This document shows, piece after piece, positions 47,087 to 58,920 of a stretch of DNA of 64,000 bases; the first letter of the stretch is position 1, and each line of letters starts with the position of its first letter. The translations under genes and the position numbers were made by a program. The notes beneath the pieces were generated by a model. It made no database searches. It was not told the origin of the DNA and saw only the letters and a program-made list of their open reading frames with translations. Source of the DNA: Tetrastigma voinierianum (taxonomy: Eukaryota > Streptophyta > Magnoliopsida > Vitales > Vitaceae); contig JAEQBH010003953.1 in assembly GCA_016808115.1 (NCBI GenBank), positions 186,001 to 250,000 of the forward strand, written 5' to 3'.

Positions 47087-48769
47087 ATATAAGTCTTATC
47101 TGACAAAATTCCCTTTTTAAAAGTTTCCATAGGATGATCTTTGGGTTATTTAAAAGATACTTGAAATAATTTAATGTTTTTTTTTCATAAAAAAATAATT
47201 ATTAATATTCATTCAAACTTTATTGGATTATCAAAAAAGAATATTTGTAATAAACAAAATTAGTGTTGTTCGAGTTTTATAAGGGTGTTGTCATTTGCTC
47301 AACCTGCATTCAATTTAATTAAATTGAATTTTTGATAAAAAAAAAGGAAGTATTTTTATGGATCTAAACTAAAAATATTTTACTTTGATGATGTGATGAT
47401 GAATCATAATCATAATCATAACTTAAAAAAAGTAGATCTAAGTTGATGAGAAAGTAAGTTTGTAAGCAATTGATTAAATGAGTATCAAAGGCAATCTAAA
47501 AACGTATGTTTTCTTTTTTCAATAAAATGGTTTCTTTCATATCGATTTAGTTTTAAAATTTTTTTTTTATGTTGTTATTGTTGTTAATCTATTGTATTAT
47601 GTTTTGTCGTTAACTTGTTGCGACTTATAGTTATGTCGTTAACTGTTGGTTTTTTCGTGGGCTTTCATGTTAGTATTTCAGATGATAAAGTTTTGATCCG
47701 ACATAGTCGTTTTGTTAAATCTTGTTCGTCATTTTGTTTCGTGTAATTATCTTTTCTCGATGAGTATGTAGATCATCGATAAATTTATTTATTTTCAAAA
47801 AATATATATCCATCTGTTTTTTTTTTTTTTTTTGAGTGAAAAAATATATCCATCCTAGTGTAGTGTAGTGTAGTGTGAACATTTCTCTCACAAGTCACTA
47901 AGTGGTTTGGGATTTTTCTTTGCCATCAATGCTAGATGGGTCCCATCCCAATATATTGATTAACCCACTGACTTTCTCAATGAAGGGAAAGACAAAAGAA
48001 ATGGGAGTCTAATCGAGTTGAGTCGATATAAAGTTAGCTTGAGCTCGATTGAAATAAAAAATTTGAAACTCGAATTTGGTAAGTTTTTTTAGATGTTCGA
48101 AGCTCGAGTCGAAAAATAGTCGAGCTCCTCGAACTCAACTCAATAAAACTTGAATCGGTTAAAAAAAAATAATTATACTTGAACTCGAAATCGATTTGAG
48201 TTTTATTCGATTAATAAAATAGTAAAGCTCGATTAAAGTCGCGGACGGTTAGAATCGGGTATTGTGATACTCAGTTGACTCGAGGCAATGCAATCTATGA
48301 CCTTTGAGTTCGACTCCTTTGAGTAAATCAATTCTATGAGTGGAGTTCAGTGGTTATTTACACCCATAAAGAAAGAAAGAAAGGAAGAAAGTTATAAATC
48401 CGGAAATTTGGAAGTTGAGTTGGGGTAACGGTACCATCACCCGACTAATACACAGCAGTGTGGGTCAGTCACTTATTATGCATATCCCACTTCACCAAAA
48501 AAAGCCCGGTGCCTTACACATGCATAATAACTGATCTTCTCAAACACCGTACAACTAAGTAAATTCAAATGAAATTTCATCTTCCGTTTTGGAGATATAT
48601 ATATATCTTATATATATATATATATAATGCTTTCTTAATTTGTATTTTGCCACAAAAAGTGCTTATTTATATAATAAAAAAGATTGTAGTAATCAAACTA
48701 GACACTATCAGCCTTAAGGGCAACAAATATTAATTTTAAATTCTAAGAGTTCCATAAGCATGACTTAGA

Positions 48770-48825
<56 letters not shown>

Positions 48826-48835
48826 TTTATAACTA

Positions 48836-48888
<53 letters not shown>
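47087..48888. repeat. Spacer 2, right part, with (TA)n run
   Basis: Homologous to about 8790-10500. 47120-47520 is nearly identical to 8820-9245. The CTCGA-rich block recurs at 48020-48370. A TA microsatellite occupies 48595-48625 and 48774-48887, much longer than the matching run before copia B (10477-10500). No supported gene. Confidence 0.8.
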
Positions 48889-48891
<3 letters not shown>

Positions 48892-49001
48892 TATATTTAG
48901 AAGTTCTTTTTATTGACTCTATGTTTTTACATTTTTGCCCTTGTATTGGTATATATTATATACCTCAACTATCTCAATACTAATTAAGTCTCTTTCATAA
49001 T
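48889..49001 (+). repeat. Copia C 5' LTR
   Basis: TAGATATATTTAGAAGTTC..CTCTTTCATAATA, the sister of 10501-10614. It lies against a long TA repeat, and the PBS TGATATCAGAGCAATAAG follows at 49003-49020. Confidence 0.75.
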
Positions 49002-49144
49002 ATGATATCAGAGCAATAAGTTTAACGTCTGAGAAAAAATGACCTTAACCCTAATGCGAAGTAAGCCCATTATGATCAGATGTTATCATGCTTTTGAACG
49101 TGCACTGTCACCATTCCAATCCTTGTCATTTTGCACGATACTTA

Positions 49145-50800
49145 ATGGCTGAAGAATCTTCTTCCACCACTGTTGTTGTGCCTCCTCATCTTCCAAAAAT
49201 CTTGAACAAGACTAATACATCTCAGAATTTAATTGCTCTCAATGTTAGTACTCAGGCACTGCTAAAACTCATAACCACGAATTATCCTACGTGGTAACTT
49301 CAATTCACGTCTCTCCTATTCAGGTATGATTTGCTTGGCTTCATTGACGGCTCAAAGTCGTGTCCTTCAACAATGATAACTCTGGATTTGCATCTCCAGT
49401 CGGATATCATTCTCCCAACTCGATAAGACAATTAGTTCTCAAATGCAATTGTTGGGTTAGTATCTACCACTGATATGATTTATCTACCTCCACCACATCT
49501 CGTGTTGCATGGACTACTCTCGAGAAGACGTATGCATCTCCTTTGTGCGGACGGATCATGACCCATCGCTAGAACCAAGGACAAAAAAATCGTTTTTAGT
49601 AGATTTTTCGCGCTGAAAAATGCGATTTCGTTTGGGTTGAAAGCGATTTTGGGAAGGAAAAATCCGGAGTAAAAAATGGGAGAAAAAATCGCCAGATTTT
49701 GAGTTAAAACTCAGATTTTTCCTTGGCTCCAAAGTGTGAAAAATTGCTTCTAAGGGGTTTCAATATTTAATACTCTAGATTGGCACCCTCAACCACCCAG
49801 TAGTGATTCTTGACTTGTGCTGTATGTCTGAGCTTTTCTATTCTCTTATTATTTGTTTCATAATTCCTTCATAATGTTTTATTTTTATTTTTTTACTTTA
49901 CATTATAACTTATAATATTTTAAAGTAAAATATTAATTTGAAAAGGAAAATAAGTAAATAATATCATTTAAGAATTTAAAGATTATAATATATAATAAAA
50001 TCTCCTCATTATCTACATAATATTTATAATAATAACAAAAACAAATAAATAATATTTCTTTAACATAATAATATTTGAATAATATGTTAATATAATATTT
50101 AATTTAATAATTACTAATCCATTGAGATTTAAATCTAAGATAAGGAATCATTTCTCATAATCTATATAAATTAAAAATATGAAAAATTGCCCAATAAGCC
50201 CGATATTTTGTAAAAATATCCTGATCATTCTACCCGTCTTCTGATATTCAGTGAAATCCAATTACGATATATCCTTATTAAATGTGCGATCTTGGCTAGA
50301 ACATGGTCAATGAGTAATTCAACCATTACCAACTATATGCGAGATCTTGAAACCATGATGACTCTACTTTACCTTATAAATGTCTGTTGTTTGGTGAATA
50401 TCCATCAGTAATTTTGAGCGGAATTAGCCAGGCCTGCTCAAACATATCCCATGCCCAACAAGCTCGGGACTCAGATTGCAGTTTTTGAGTGACTTGCGCA
50501 GTTACGAGGCCCCGATTAAGCTTGTGGCTCCGCTAGGAATGCAAACCACTTTGGCCTGCGCGGTTCGCGGCGCCTTCACTCCCATGTGGTGGCCACCTGT
50601 AACAGCAGACCCTGCCAGAACTCAAATAGTCGCGGGCCCACACCTCCCCCAGCCGGACCAATCTGAGACGATGCCCTCCGCTATCTAGCTACGTCAGCTC
50701 ATTAAGCCCTATTTCGGGCATAGTCACTACCTCGGGTGTTGTCAAATTTGTGGTATAACTAGGCACTCTACTCATGACGATCCTATCCTCCCCCTGGCGC
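49145..50800 (+). pseudogene. Copia C gag, split by a hAT-like insertion
   Basis: Starts MAEESSSTTVVVPPHLPKIL like copia B. It continues NYPTW and DLLGFIDGSKSCPS. The capsid part is interrupted at 49576-50294 and resumes with NYMRDLET-type text. A zinc knuckle remnant is at about 50750 (CCQICGITRHSTH, last Cys lost). Several stops. Confidence 0.78.
49576..50294. mobile_element. Non-autonomous hAT-like element, 719 bp, 8 bp TSD
   Basis: A perfect 8 bp duplication GCTAGAAC flanks it (49568-49575 and 50295-50302). Copia B has the empty site (CGCCAGAACCTTGC at about 11196). Ends are CAAGGACAAAAAAATCG and GTGCGATCTTG; the inverted match is short (CAAG). The left 180 bp carry several GATTTT/AAAATCG motifs in both orientations; the centre is very AT-rich. 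No ORF. An 8 bp duplication points to hAT; the short TIR leaves other families possible. Confidence 0.7.
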
Positions 50801-50880
50801 CACCTCTCTTCCGCTCGCCCTGCTTTCGAGCTCAGCCGTGTGACTTCCGCGCACCGTGTGCCCTGCTGAGTCCATTATAA

Positions 50881-51145
50881 CCTAGTAAATTCACTCCAGT
50901 TAGTCATTGATTTGGGCGCCTCTCACCATGAGACCATGGATCTTGCTGCCCTAGCCCTCCATGAGCCCTACACCGCCTTTTCCAGTGTTATTATTGGTGA
51001 TGGTACATGTTTATCTATTGCTAACATTTACTCTTTCACCCTTACTTCTCTCCCTACACCTTTATTATTTACCAATGTGTTACATGAGCCTGCAATGCCC
51101 ACAGTCCTTATTTCTTTGGCCTCTCGCTCTTCAGGTCGATAACCC
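50881..51145 (+). pseudogene. Copia C aspartic protease
   Basis: Reads VIDLGASHHETMDLAALAL from about 50906, so the catalytic DSG has become DLG. The rest (SFTLTSLPTPLLFTNVLHEP) matches copia B. It then goes straight to the same integrase deletion junction. Confidence 0.75.
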
Positions 51146-51412
51146 TCGCACGTCCAGCCAATCTTTCTTTAAAGATCGTCACATTTAGGGTCATTCCGGT
51201 TCGTGTGTAGCAGACAATGTCTATAACTTGACATGACGGGCATCCAATCCTTGTATCTTTCTCAGTTACTCCCTCACGCAGAGTGTTTTTCTCTGTTTTG
51301 ACCTTATCCTCAACAAAATCTTTGTGTCTCGTCATGTCAAGTTTGTGGAAAATGTTTTCCCATTCATGTCTCCCTCTATCTCCACAACACCTAAGACTAG
51401 ACACGTACTTTG
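51146..51412 (+). pseudogene. Copia C integrase remnant with core deleted
   Basis: GTCTATAACTTGACATG (51220) and, soon after, GTGTTTTTCTCTGTTTTGACC (51280) reproduce the copia B junction. Only the outer ends of the integrase region remain. Confidence 0.65.
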
Positions 51413-51417
51413 CACAC

Positions 51418-54288
51418 TGGCAGAATCGCCTCAAAATACCCTGCACTTTTATAATTTTATTATATATTCGGGTATGAATTAAGCCAAACTTGGGTTTTTC
51501 CGGAAAAATTGATAAATTGACAAGTTATGAAATGATAAATTTAGTGAACCCGGAAATTTGGGCACTAGAACAAGGATAAAATTGAAATTTGCCATAAGGG
51601 ATATAAAAATCATAAAAGGAGTAGAGATGGGCCATAATAGAAATAAAATAAGTTGGATTGAAATAAGAGAGAAATGAGGGGCTAATTAGACATGGTATAA
51701 GTCGCTTTGCAAAAAGAAAGGAGTCTAAGGACCTAATGTAAATGAAACTTAAAACAAAAATGGATTTTTGCTTCGGGGCCAAACATGGCCTTAACAAACA
51801 TGGATAAGAGCAAAATTGTCTCATTGAGGACCAAACTAAGAGAGAGAAGAAGAGGGAGAGTAATAAGAGGAAGAAGGGAAGCAGGAGGAAGGTTAAGATC
51901 AATAAGGTAGTACTTTCAACTCATCAAGTGTATTGTGATTTCCTAAGGCCTTGGTTTAGAGAATTGTTCCTTCCTTGTCTAGGGTTTTGTGGAAAGATCA
52001 CACAAACCTTAAATTGTCGGAGGTTAAGAGGGTAAAACCTCAAATGGTGTAAAACATAATCCTTCCGAGGTCGGATTTACTAAATTGCAAAGTAAATAAG
52101 TTAAACTAAACCCTAACAAATTCTTGTATTTGGTTTATGTATGGTTATAACCCATATTAGAATGGTATTGGGAGAAATTCATGGAAAAGTTTGGAAGATA
52201 CACTTGTAATGAAAGAGGAATTGAGTAGAAAAGAAGCAAGATAAATATGGAATGATTTCATGTGTTTGAAGTATGAGTTGAATTGGGTAGCAAGTATGGA
52301 AAATGTGAGAAAACACATTTTGGGTATTTAGGGGACATGTACCGGTACACCTGAATGTGTACCAGCATACCTTCCAACTAAATGTACCCCAGATATCGTT
52401 TAGGTAATCGGCACACCCTGCTCGCTTCCCAATTTCGACCGCCAGACGCCATAACTTCCTCATTTCTTATCCGATTTGAGTGATTGAAGTGGCCAATTAA
52501 AATAGACTTCAAGGAAAATCAAACATATAGAAATAGACATCGTCAAATTATGACTCTAAGTGGCCCAAAAATTCACTCAAAGTGGGGCCATGTACAAGCC
52601 AAATTCTGGTTCCAGCTTGATCATGAAAGTAGCTCGGCCTGTTTCTCGACGTAACTCAGTTCCGATGCTCCAAATTGGGTGATTCCAGTTGGAATAGAAC
52701 CCTTAGCACCTTAGATTTAAAGGAGTACAAAGAACTAGTGTCAAATATGGAGACAAGGCACTGGAAAATGAATATTGCAAACTGTTCCTCGGGTAAAAAT
52801 CTAGAATTGACTCAGTTGGCATGAAAAATGCCATAATCGCTTAGTTTGGATAATCCGATTGGAATGATTCCAATTTCTAAGTAAAGTAGACTCATAAAGG
52901 AATAAGAATGAGACTAAGTAAAAAACGTACCGTACCTCGCCGCCTTCGCAAAGCTTCGCTTTGCCTCGGCGATATTCATTTAGTATGAATATTTGCTTAA
53001 TCACTAAGAGTGAATAAATCAGGATGGATCAGTGTAGTGAAGACGATAACCTGACCTAGGATTGACATCGAGAAAGAAACTAATCGATAATTAGTTTGTT
53101 CTATACTGTTTATTCTAGTTTGTTCACTACACGTTTTATTCTCATATTGCTCTATATTTGCGAAATATGTATATATATATCGATTCGAATGATTAGTATT
53201 TGAAATGTTTGCCAAACATATGCATAGTATTCGAATCCTAAGTGAATTTTTATCGCATAAAAGTAAATGGATTTTGAAACGATATCGAATTACCAACATG
53301 ACTCGGGATTCACCAATCGAATCTTCACGCCATGAAGGTAATCAGATGGTTCAATGCGAAATCACACGCTGTTTAATGACAGACAGACATGATTCACCAA
53401 CTCCGACCGCCAGGAATGTCGACTTATATACTATATGTGAGACTGCACATTGAACGCGAAATCACATTACTAATTAATGACAAATGACAGATTCACCAAC
53501 TCGAATCTGTCGCAATGTCGAATTCTATACTATACGCGAAGACGGAATATTGAATGAAACCACATTACTATCGACGATTAAATGTGCGTGGATTCACTAA
53601 ATCAATTCAGTGGATGTCGACCAGAGAATATATGTGGGAATCACAAACCTAATAACGAAACGAGATGGTATTGAAAAGTATTGTATAAGTATCTTTATAT
53701 TATAATCATATTAAAGGCATTATTTTATAAATGGCTGATTTATATGATCCAAATTATACAGAATCAGATAACCACTAAGAAGAAAGTGTTTGAAGTATTG
53801 TTTTTATCAATGCGTTATGACGGTTTATGGCATCGGGCGTTAATTCAAGATCGAGGGAGCTCAGAGTCATAGAGAGAACTGGCATGTCTCACCATATGCA
53901 TTTACCCCCATTTCTTCGAACATCGATATTTCAGAAACAAGCCAACTCGAATCATTATTTTTGTGAATGCATTTTGTTAAATGTGGTGGTATGAGTCTAA
54001 GAAACAGCTACAATGAATTTTAAATGAAAATGCTTCAAATTTTAAAATTTAAAATGAATAAAACAAATAAATGTTTTGATAAGATAATTGAAATACCTGA
54101 GTAAACTGTGCTCCGTACTGATCCGTCAACCTGTCGAGTCTGGGATCTCGTCGCGACATCTCAAAACTAAAATTAAATAAAACGATAACTAAAGAGATTT
54201 TTGATTAATGACTTTAAAAGAAATAAAACGAGTGTCCCGGTTTCTGCCTCTGGACTCACCAATCTGCCTGGTCAAATTCTGGGAGTCA
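51418..54288 (-). mobile_element. Antisense long LTR in copia C, TSD CACAC
   Basis: On the minus strand it starts TGACTCCCAGAATTTG and ends GATTCTGCCA. The 5 bp duplication CACAC is at 51413-51417 and 54289-54293. It is 2871 bp without coding sequence. It shares antisense family segments with 35466-38450 (TTATAACCCATATTAGAATGGTATTGGGA, and the segment around TTCTTATCCGATTTGAGTGATTGAAGTGG). Three short repeats with GATTCACCAACTCGAATC-type text lie at 53300-53620. Probably a solo LTR. Confidence 0.8.
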
Positions 54289-54293
54289 CACAC

Positions 54294-54478
54294 CTTTGCT
54301 TTCTTCGCTCACCTGTGACTAGAACCCGGCACCGTTGACCTCAACCCCATCACCCCGCCCGACCTCCCGCCGAGGTGCTTCTCCTCTACCTGTACCATCG
54401 AGCTCACCTGAACTGCTCCCTTCATCACCAATACCCCACCCGTCCTCCTGTCAAGTTGCTAACCTCCCACCAGACAAG
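54294..54478 (+). pseudogene. Copia C Ser/Pro linker, left piece
   Basis: CCGAGGTGCTTCTCCTCTACCTGTACC onwards equals the 81 bp repeat of copia B. It stops at the next LTR insertion (54479). Confidence 0.65.
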
Positions 54479-56155
54479 TCGCCACACTCCCCAACCCCGC
54501 TTAGCACGGCGGGGCGCCAACCATACTAGACCTTATCATTTTTCACACTGTGGGCCCAAGTCTTATAACTAAATCAAAATATCATATACAAAGACAATAA
54601 AATAAAATTACCAATCGTAGTGGTGTTTACAAAGGTCACACACATACTCGAAACCTATTTACATATACATGTACAAAATCAGACATTTACATTTGCATAA
54701 TCAAAGCTACAAAACCCTACATGATGGACTCCTACTAGTTTTTTCTACTCAAGTATGTGAAAGATCGCGACGTCCTCCTTCGTACCTACACTGATTAAAA
54801 CCCGTATGCTTTTAAAGCTTAGTGGGAAACATATGACTTATAGGTATACAAACAAACTGATACCATTACAGCAAGAATAGTATAGCATCAGATATGATAG
54901 ATAATAGAATTTTTTCAAGAATCATGATATAAACTATACATTACTCTGTACTTATGTTGTATAATTTATACTGTTCATCTCCGTAGAGTTAGCGTATTTA
55001 TACTGCATTTGAGGTACCCGTGAGGTACTATAAAGTTTATACTGCATTGCAGGTACTCGTAGATACTACATAGCTTATAATTTCAGGCAGAGGTACCGTA
55101 GGTACATTTAGAGCAAGTAATCGATGTACATTACTTTACTCTTATTCATTATTCATACTCTTATCATATAACTGTTTGATCATGACCAAGTAATAAGAAA
55201 TGAGTAGGACACAACACAATAAGTACCAAGGTACTTGCATAGCATCGAGGTGCCGAGACAAAGCAATAGAGGCCAAGACCGGCGTAGAGTGCCATCACAT
55301 TTAACTCAGAGCATCAGTACTAAATGTGACGTAAGCACTACGAGAGTGCCGTCAAGACTAATCAAAGAGTAATCGCACATATGTCGCCAATGTGAATGTG
55401 AGGTTCCGTGTCATTCAATATCCCGTCTTAGGCAGTCTTACAATTATATGCTCAGAACCTACTTATCTTATTATAAGTAAGATTAAGTTTGTCAACAAAC
55501 TCAAAGCAAGGAGCATGGGTACTGGCTTCAATTTTCCTTTACTCATAAAACACAGAACGACCTTTCATACACTTATGTGGTCCCTTATTACCCAATGCAT
55601 GTAAGTCCTCGACAATGTATCAAAGAAAAAACATGACAAAACACATATATGTGAACAAGTAAGGCGCCTACTCGCAGTAACATTTCTACGCTACTACGCA
55701 AATTGCCGCGCGCATTTCTGCTACGCCACACCTTGAGGCTCGTCGGCAGCCCCACGCGCCGCGCCAAGGACACGTGGACTTACGCGATCCTTCGGGTCGC
55801 GCCAGACCCTCGAATTGCCCAAATTTGCCGGACAATTCCTTTTTCAAATCCAACCAAAAACCCCAAATAATCCAAAAGCATCACCGAAAACGACTCCCAA
55901 ATGGTTCATAACCCAAACATAAACACAAGAGGGGAAGTTAAGAGGATTCCTAACACCCAACAAGTATTCATACTCTTAAACACCTCAAACCCTAGCTCAA
56001 GGAGGAATTTCATACACCCAAGCAAATGACCTACATGCTTATTTCCGGGTTTCTCAGTTTTCAAGTTTTGAATTTAAATTATGAAAAATTCAAATTATAC
56101 CTACAAAAAACCCTAAACACGTTGAAAACAACTAGGTATATTTCGGGGTGTTATA
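54479..56155 (+). mobile_element. Long-type LTR in copia C linker
   Basis: Approximate start TCGCCACACTCCCC (family TGTCACACTCC). The end TTTCGGGGTGTTATA is preceded by the family-typical AACAACTAGGTATA. It includes the zone GTACCTACACTG..AAGCTTAGTGGGAAACATATGA also seen in the 5317, 19843 and 24185 LTRs. 1.7 kb. The TSD is not clear (right CCGTC). The insertion site differs from that of the copia B LTR by part of an 81 bp repeat, so the two insertions are independent. Confidence 0.65.
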
Positions 56156-57160
56156 CCGTCGAGTTCATCTGACTTGCTCCCTTCATCACCAACACCCCAC
56201 CCGTCCTCCCACGGAGCTACTCTTTACTCCATACTGTCAGCTCACCCGACCGTCTCTTCACCACAAACAACCCACATGTTCTCCCCGCCTCGACTTGATC
56301 CCCCTGTTCCCCCTCCATCATTCCAACTGGCCTTCTATCTACTGCAATGCTGGCTCCGCCTTCCCACCCCCCCTCCCAGCCCCTCTCCCTTTCCTCGTCG
56401 ACCTTCATCCCATGCAACCCCGCTCTAAAAAAATGTCATCCTCAAACCACTAAACATGGGTCTCACCACCATCCACCCTCACATTTCAACAATTTGTATC
56501 ACGCCAAGTTCTTTCAGATCTGGAGTAATAAAGCTAAGGTGGAAGAAGAATATGATGCTCTATTCAATAGCACTGACCTAGTCTTCGAGACCGTGAGCAA
56601 AATGTTATGGGCAAAAAATGGGTGTTTTGCATCAAACAAAACTCCGAAGGCTCACAGACAAGATAAAGTCATTGTTTAAAGGCTTTTTACCAATAGTTGG
56701 GCATTGATTTTCATGGGACTTTTAGTCCCGTGATAAATCCGATCACCATTCCTATTGGGCTTAGACTCAATCGCAAGTAGGGAATTCCCCAACTTGATGT
56801 CAACAATGTCTTTCTCAATGGACATCTTATGGAGAAGGTCTATATGGCGCCATCGCAGGGCATGCGAAACACCTATTATCCGCATCATGTTTATCGTTTA
56901 CATAAGGCTATTTATGAGCTCAAATAAGCTCCATGAAGCCATACCAGCGCTTCACACCTTCTCGCTGGCCTGGCTCGCTACATTCCCGCAAACCTACATA
57001 TTTCTTTCGCTTACTCCCACTCTGCACGTGCTCATCTATTTCCCCGGGTTATGTCATGATTTGATTAGCCACAGCGTGACACTCCCTCGTCGCACAATAT
57101 TATCCCAACTACTCCAAATTCTCCACAAGGATCTTTGCAAGTATCTTCTTCTATGAGTTA
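56156..57160 (+). pseudogene. Copia C linker and reverse transcriptase, heavily decayed
   Basis: The linker repeat resumes (CCGTCGAGTTCATCTGAC). The empty site for the 16641 solo LTR is at about 56484 (GGTCTCACCACCATCC). RT text is shattered: GQKMGVLHQTK (about 56610, the GNKWVFRIK block), MSFSMDILWRRSIWRHRR (56802, out of frame with copia B MSFDGHLIEEVYIAQPQG). The YVDD region is not readable. Confidence 0.7.
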
Positions 57161-57199
57161 AGGCTACGCAGGCCTCTGACCGGCCTCTACTATCTCGCC

Positions 57200-57905
57200 A
57201 GGTGCATGTTCGATCTTTCGAAAGCAAACATAACATGCCAGACTCCAAACCCGTCCACCTTGCTGCCGTCTGGCATTTCAACTACTATAGATGGTTTTGC
57301 CACTTAATAAAGCCACCATACCGTCGTGGTCAGGCTCCAACATCTCCGGATGACCTGACCAGATATTTCGCCGTGAATAAACTCTCCTGCTATTTTAATC
57401 ATCAAAACACCATCGAGCTTACCAAACGCTCGCTACGCTATCTTAATGGTACCTAATCCCTTGGCATCTGCCTTCTTATGCACACCCTCCGACATCGCAT
57501 GGTTCTTGATGCTGACCTGGCCGGTAACCAGACGATCGTAATTTATGAGTGCTTTTCTTATTTTTCTTGATGCTAATCCAATTCCCTAGAGTTCTACAAA
57601 GCAACGCATTGTTGTTCGTTCTTCCAATTAGAGGCTGATATCGCATCGCGCTATCACATCGAACCCAACAAATCATCATTGCCGAGCTTCCAAAACAGTC
57701 GCTTATGCACCTCGCCTCGTGACAACTCGTGCAACTTATCCCTTCGCTTAATCTTGTATTTCGGCCTCGCATGAAACACCTTTCCGATTGGATTATCACT
57801 TTGTTCGTGACTCGCTCCGCCTTCCAAGCATGACGTTTCATGTCTTTGCCAGTGACCACTTATGATGCACTATCAAATCTTATCTCTACCCGCTCTTTAT
57901 CTATG
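57200..57905 (+). pseudogene. Copia C RNase H region
   Basis: PTSPDDLTRYFAVNKLS (about 57345) and LRYLNGT (57435) match copia B. Further homologous DNA runs to TCTATGTAACAAGATTGGTG (57898), which also ends copia A. Frameshifts throughout; no continuous domain. Confidence 0.75.
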
Positions 57906-57935
57906 TAACAAGATTGGTGTTATTTCGTGACACCA

Positions 57936-58007
57936 TCTTGAGGGGGCATATATTGAGTATATTTAGGACTTTCTATCGACTACATACCTTTTGCTTTCAG
58001 ATTTTGC

Positions 58008-58066
<59 letters not shown>

Positions 58067-58112
58067 CTAACTCTTTTCTAATAGTAACTAAGTCTCTTTT
58101 ATAATAATATGT
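57936..58112 (+). repeat. Copia C polypurine tract and 3' LTR
   Basis: CTTGAGGGGGCATA then TATTGAGTATATTTAGGAC..ACTAAGTCTCTTTTATAATA. This is the only complete 3' LTR of the array. It is enlarged by a TA/GA run (58010-58068) and ends like the 5' LTR. The spacer does not follow it. Confidence 0.8.
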
Positions 58113-58129
58113 ATATCAAATTGCTGATT

Positions 58130-58920
58130 AAAATAACAACAATAAACTCCCATCACCAAAGAAAGGCAGACAAATTAAGTGGAAAAACCTTACCTAGTAG
58201 AACCATAAACTAACCTCGATTATTTGCAACAGATCTCACCACCTTTCACAGAGGTTAGCAATGGATGAAGGAACTACAAAGACGAGTGCAAGGGAAAGAG
58301 GAGAAAAAGATATGTATATATAATCCTTCCAAATTAATCAGAGAGATGGATGTTCATGTCATGGCATATACATTCCTAAATTGACTTAGCTACTCTAACT
58401 AATCATCTAACATATTTAAATAGCTTGATAATCATCTAACTGCAATATGTCTCATTAGTTCCCTCAAGATGACTAAAGGATATTTTTAGTCCACCCTGAT
58501 GGCTAAGGGGAGCATCATGGCGTTAATAAGGGCTCGTAATCATGAGTCGATGTCGTAAACGACCGATAAGCTGAGGGATTGGATCGATGCGTCACTGAAC
58601 AGAAGACAATCGATCTTAATGTAAGCCAGACGTTCATGAAACATAGGATTATGCACAATATGAATACCAGCCTGATTATCACAAAAAGCAAGACATGGCT
58701 AGATGGAGAGATGTGAAAGTCTAATATTAATGAGCTAAGTAATGCCATAAGAGTGAGCAAATGTGAGCCCGACACTAACTTCAATAGATGAGCTGGAAAT
58801 ACAGTATATCACATAACCAATTTTCTTCACAGCCACACGAGGATATGATAAAGAAACAGATACCTTATATTATTTGAGACGATGTTTTCTGTGTCATATA
58901 TGTTCTGATCCATGATATTC
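58130..58920 (-). mobile_element. Antisense copia remnant: RNase H end and 3' LTR
   Basis: On the minus strand 58790-58620 reads FCDNQAGIHIVHNPMFHERL then IKIDC, the standard C-terminal RNase H block of plant copia (CDNQAAIHIA.NP.FHERTKHIE.DC). Its PPT is at about 58460 (ATCTTGAGGGAAC on the minus strand). LTR sequence runs left to about 58130, against the 3' LTR of copia C, so two copia elements end tail to tail. Upstream pol is decayed or absent. A different family from copia A-C. Confidence 0.75.
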
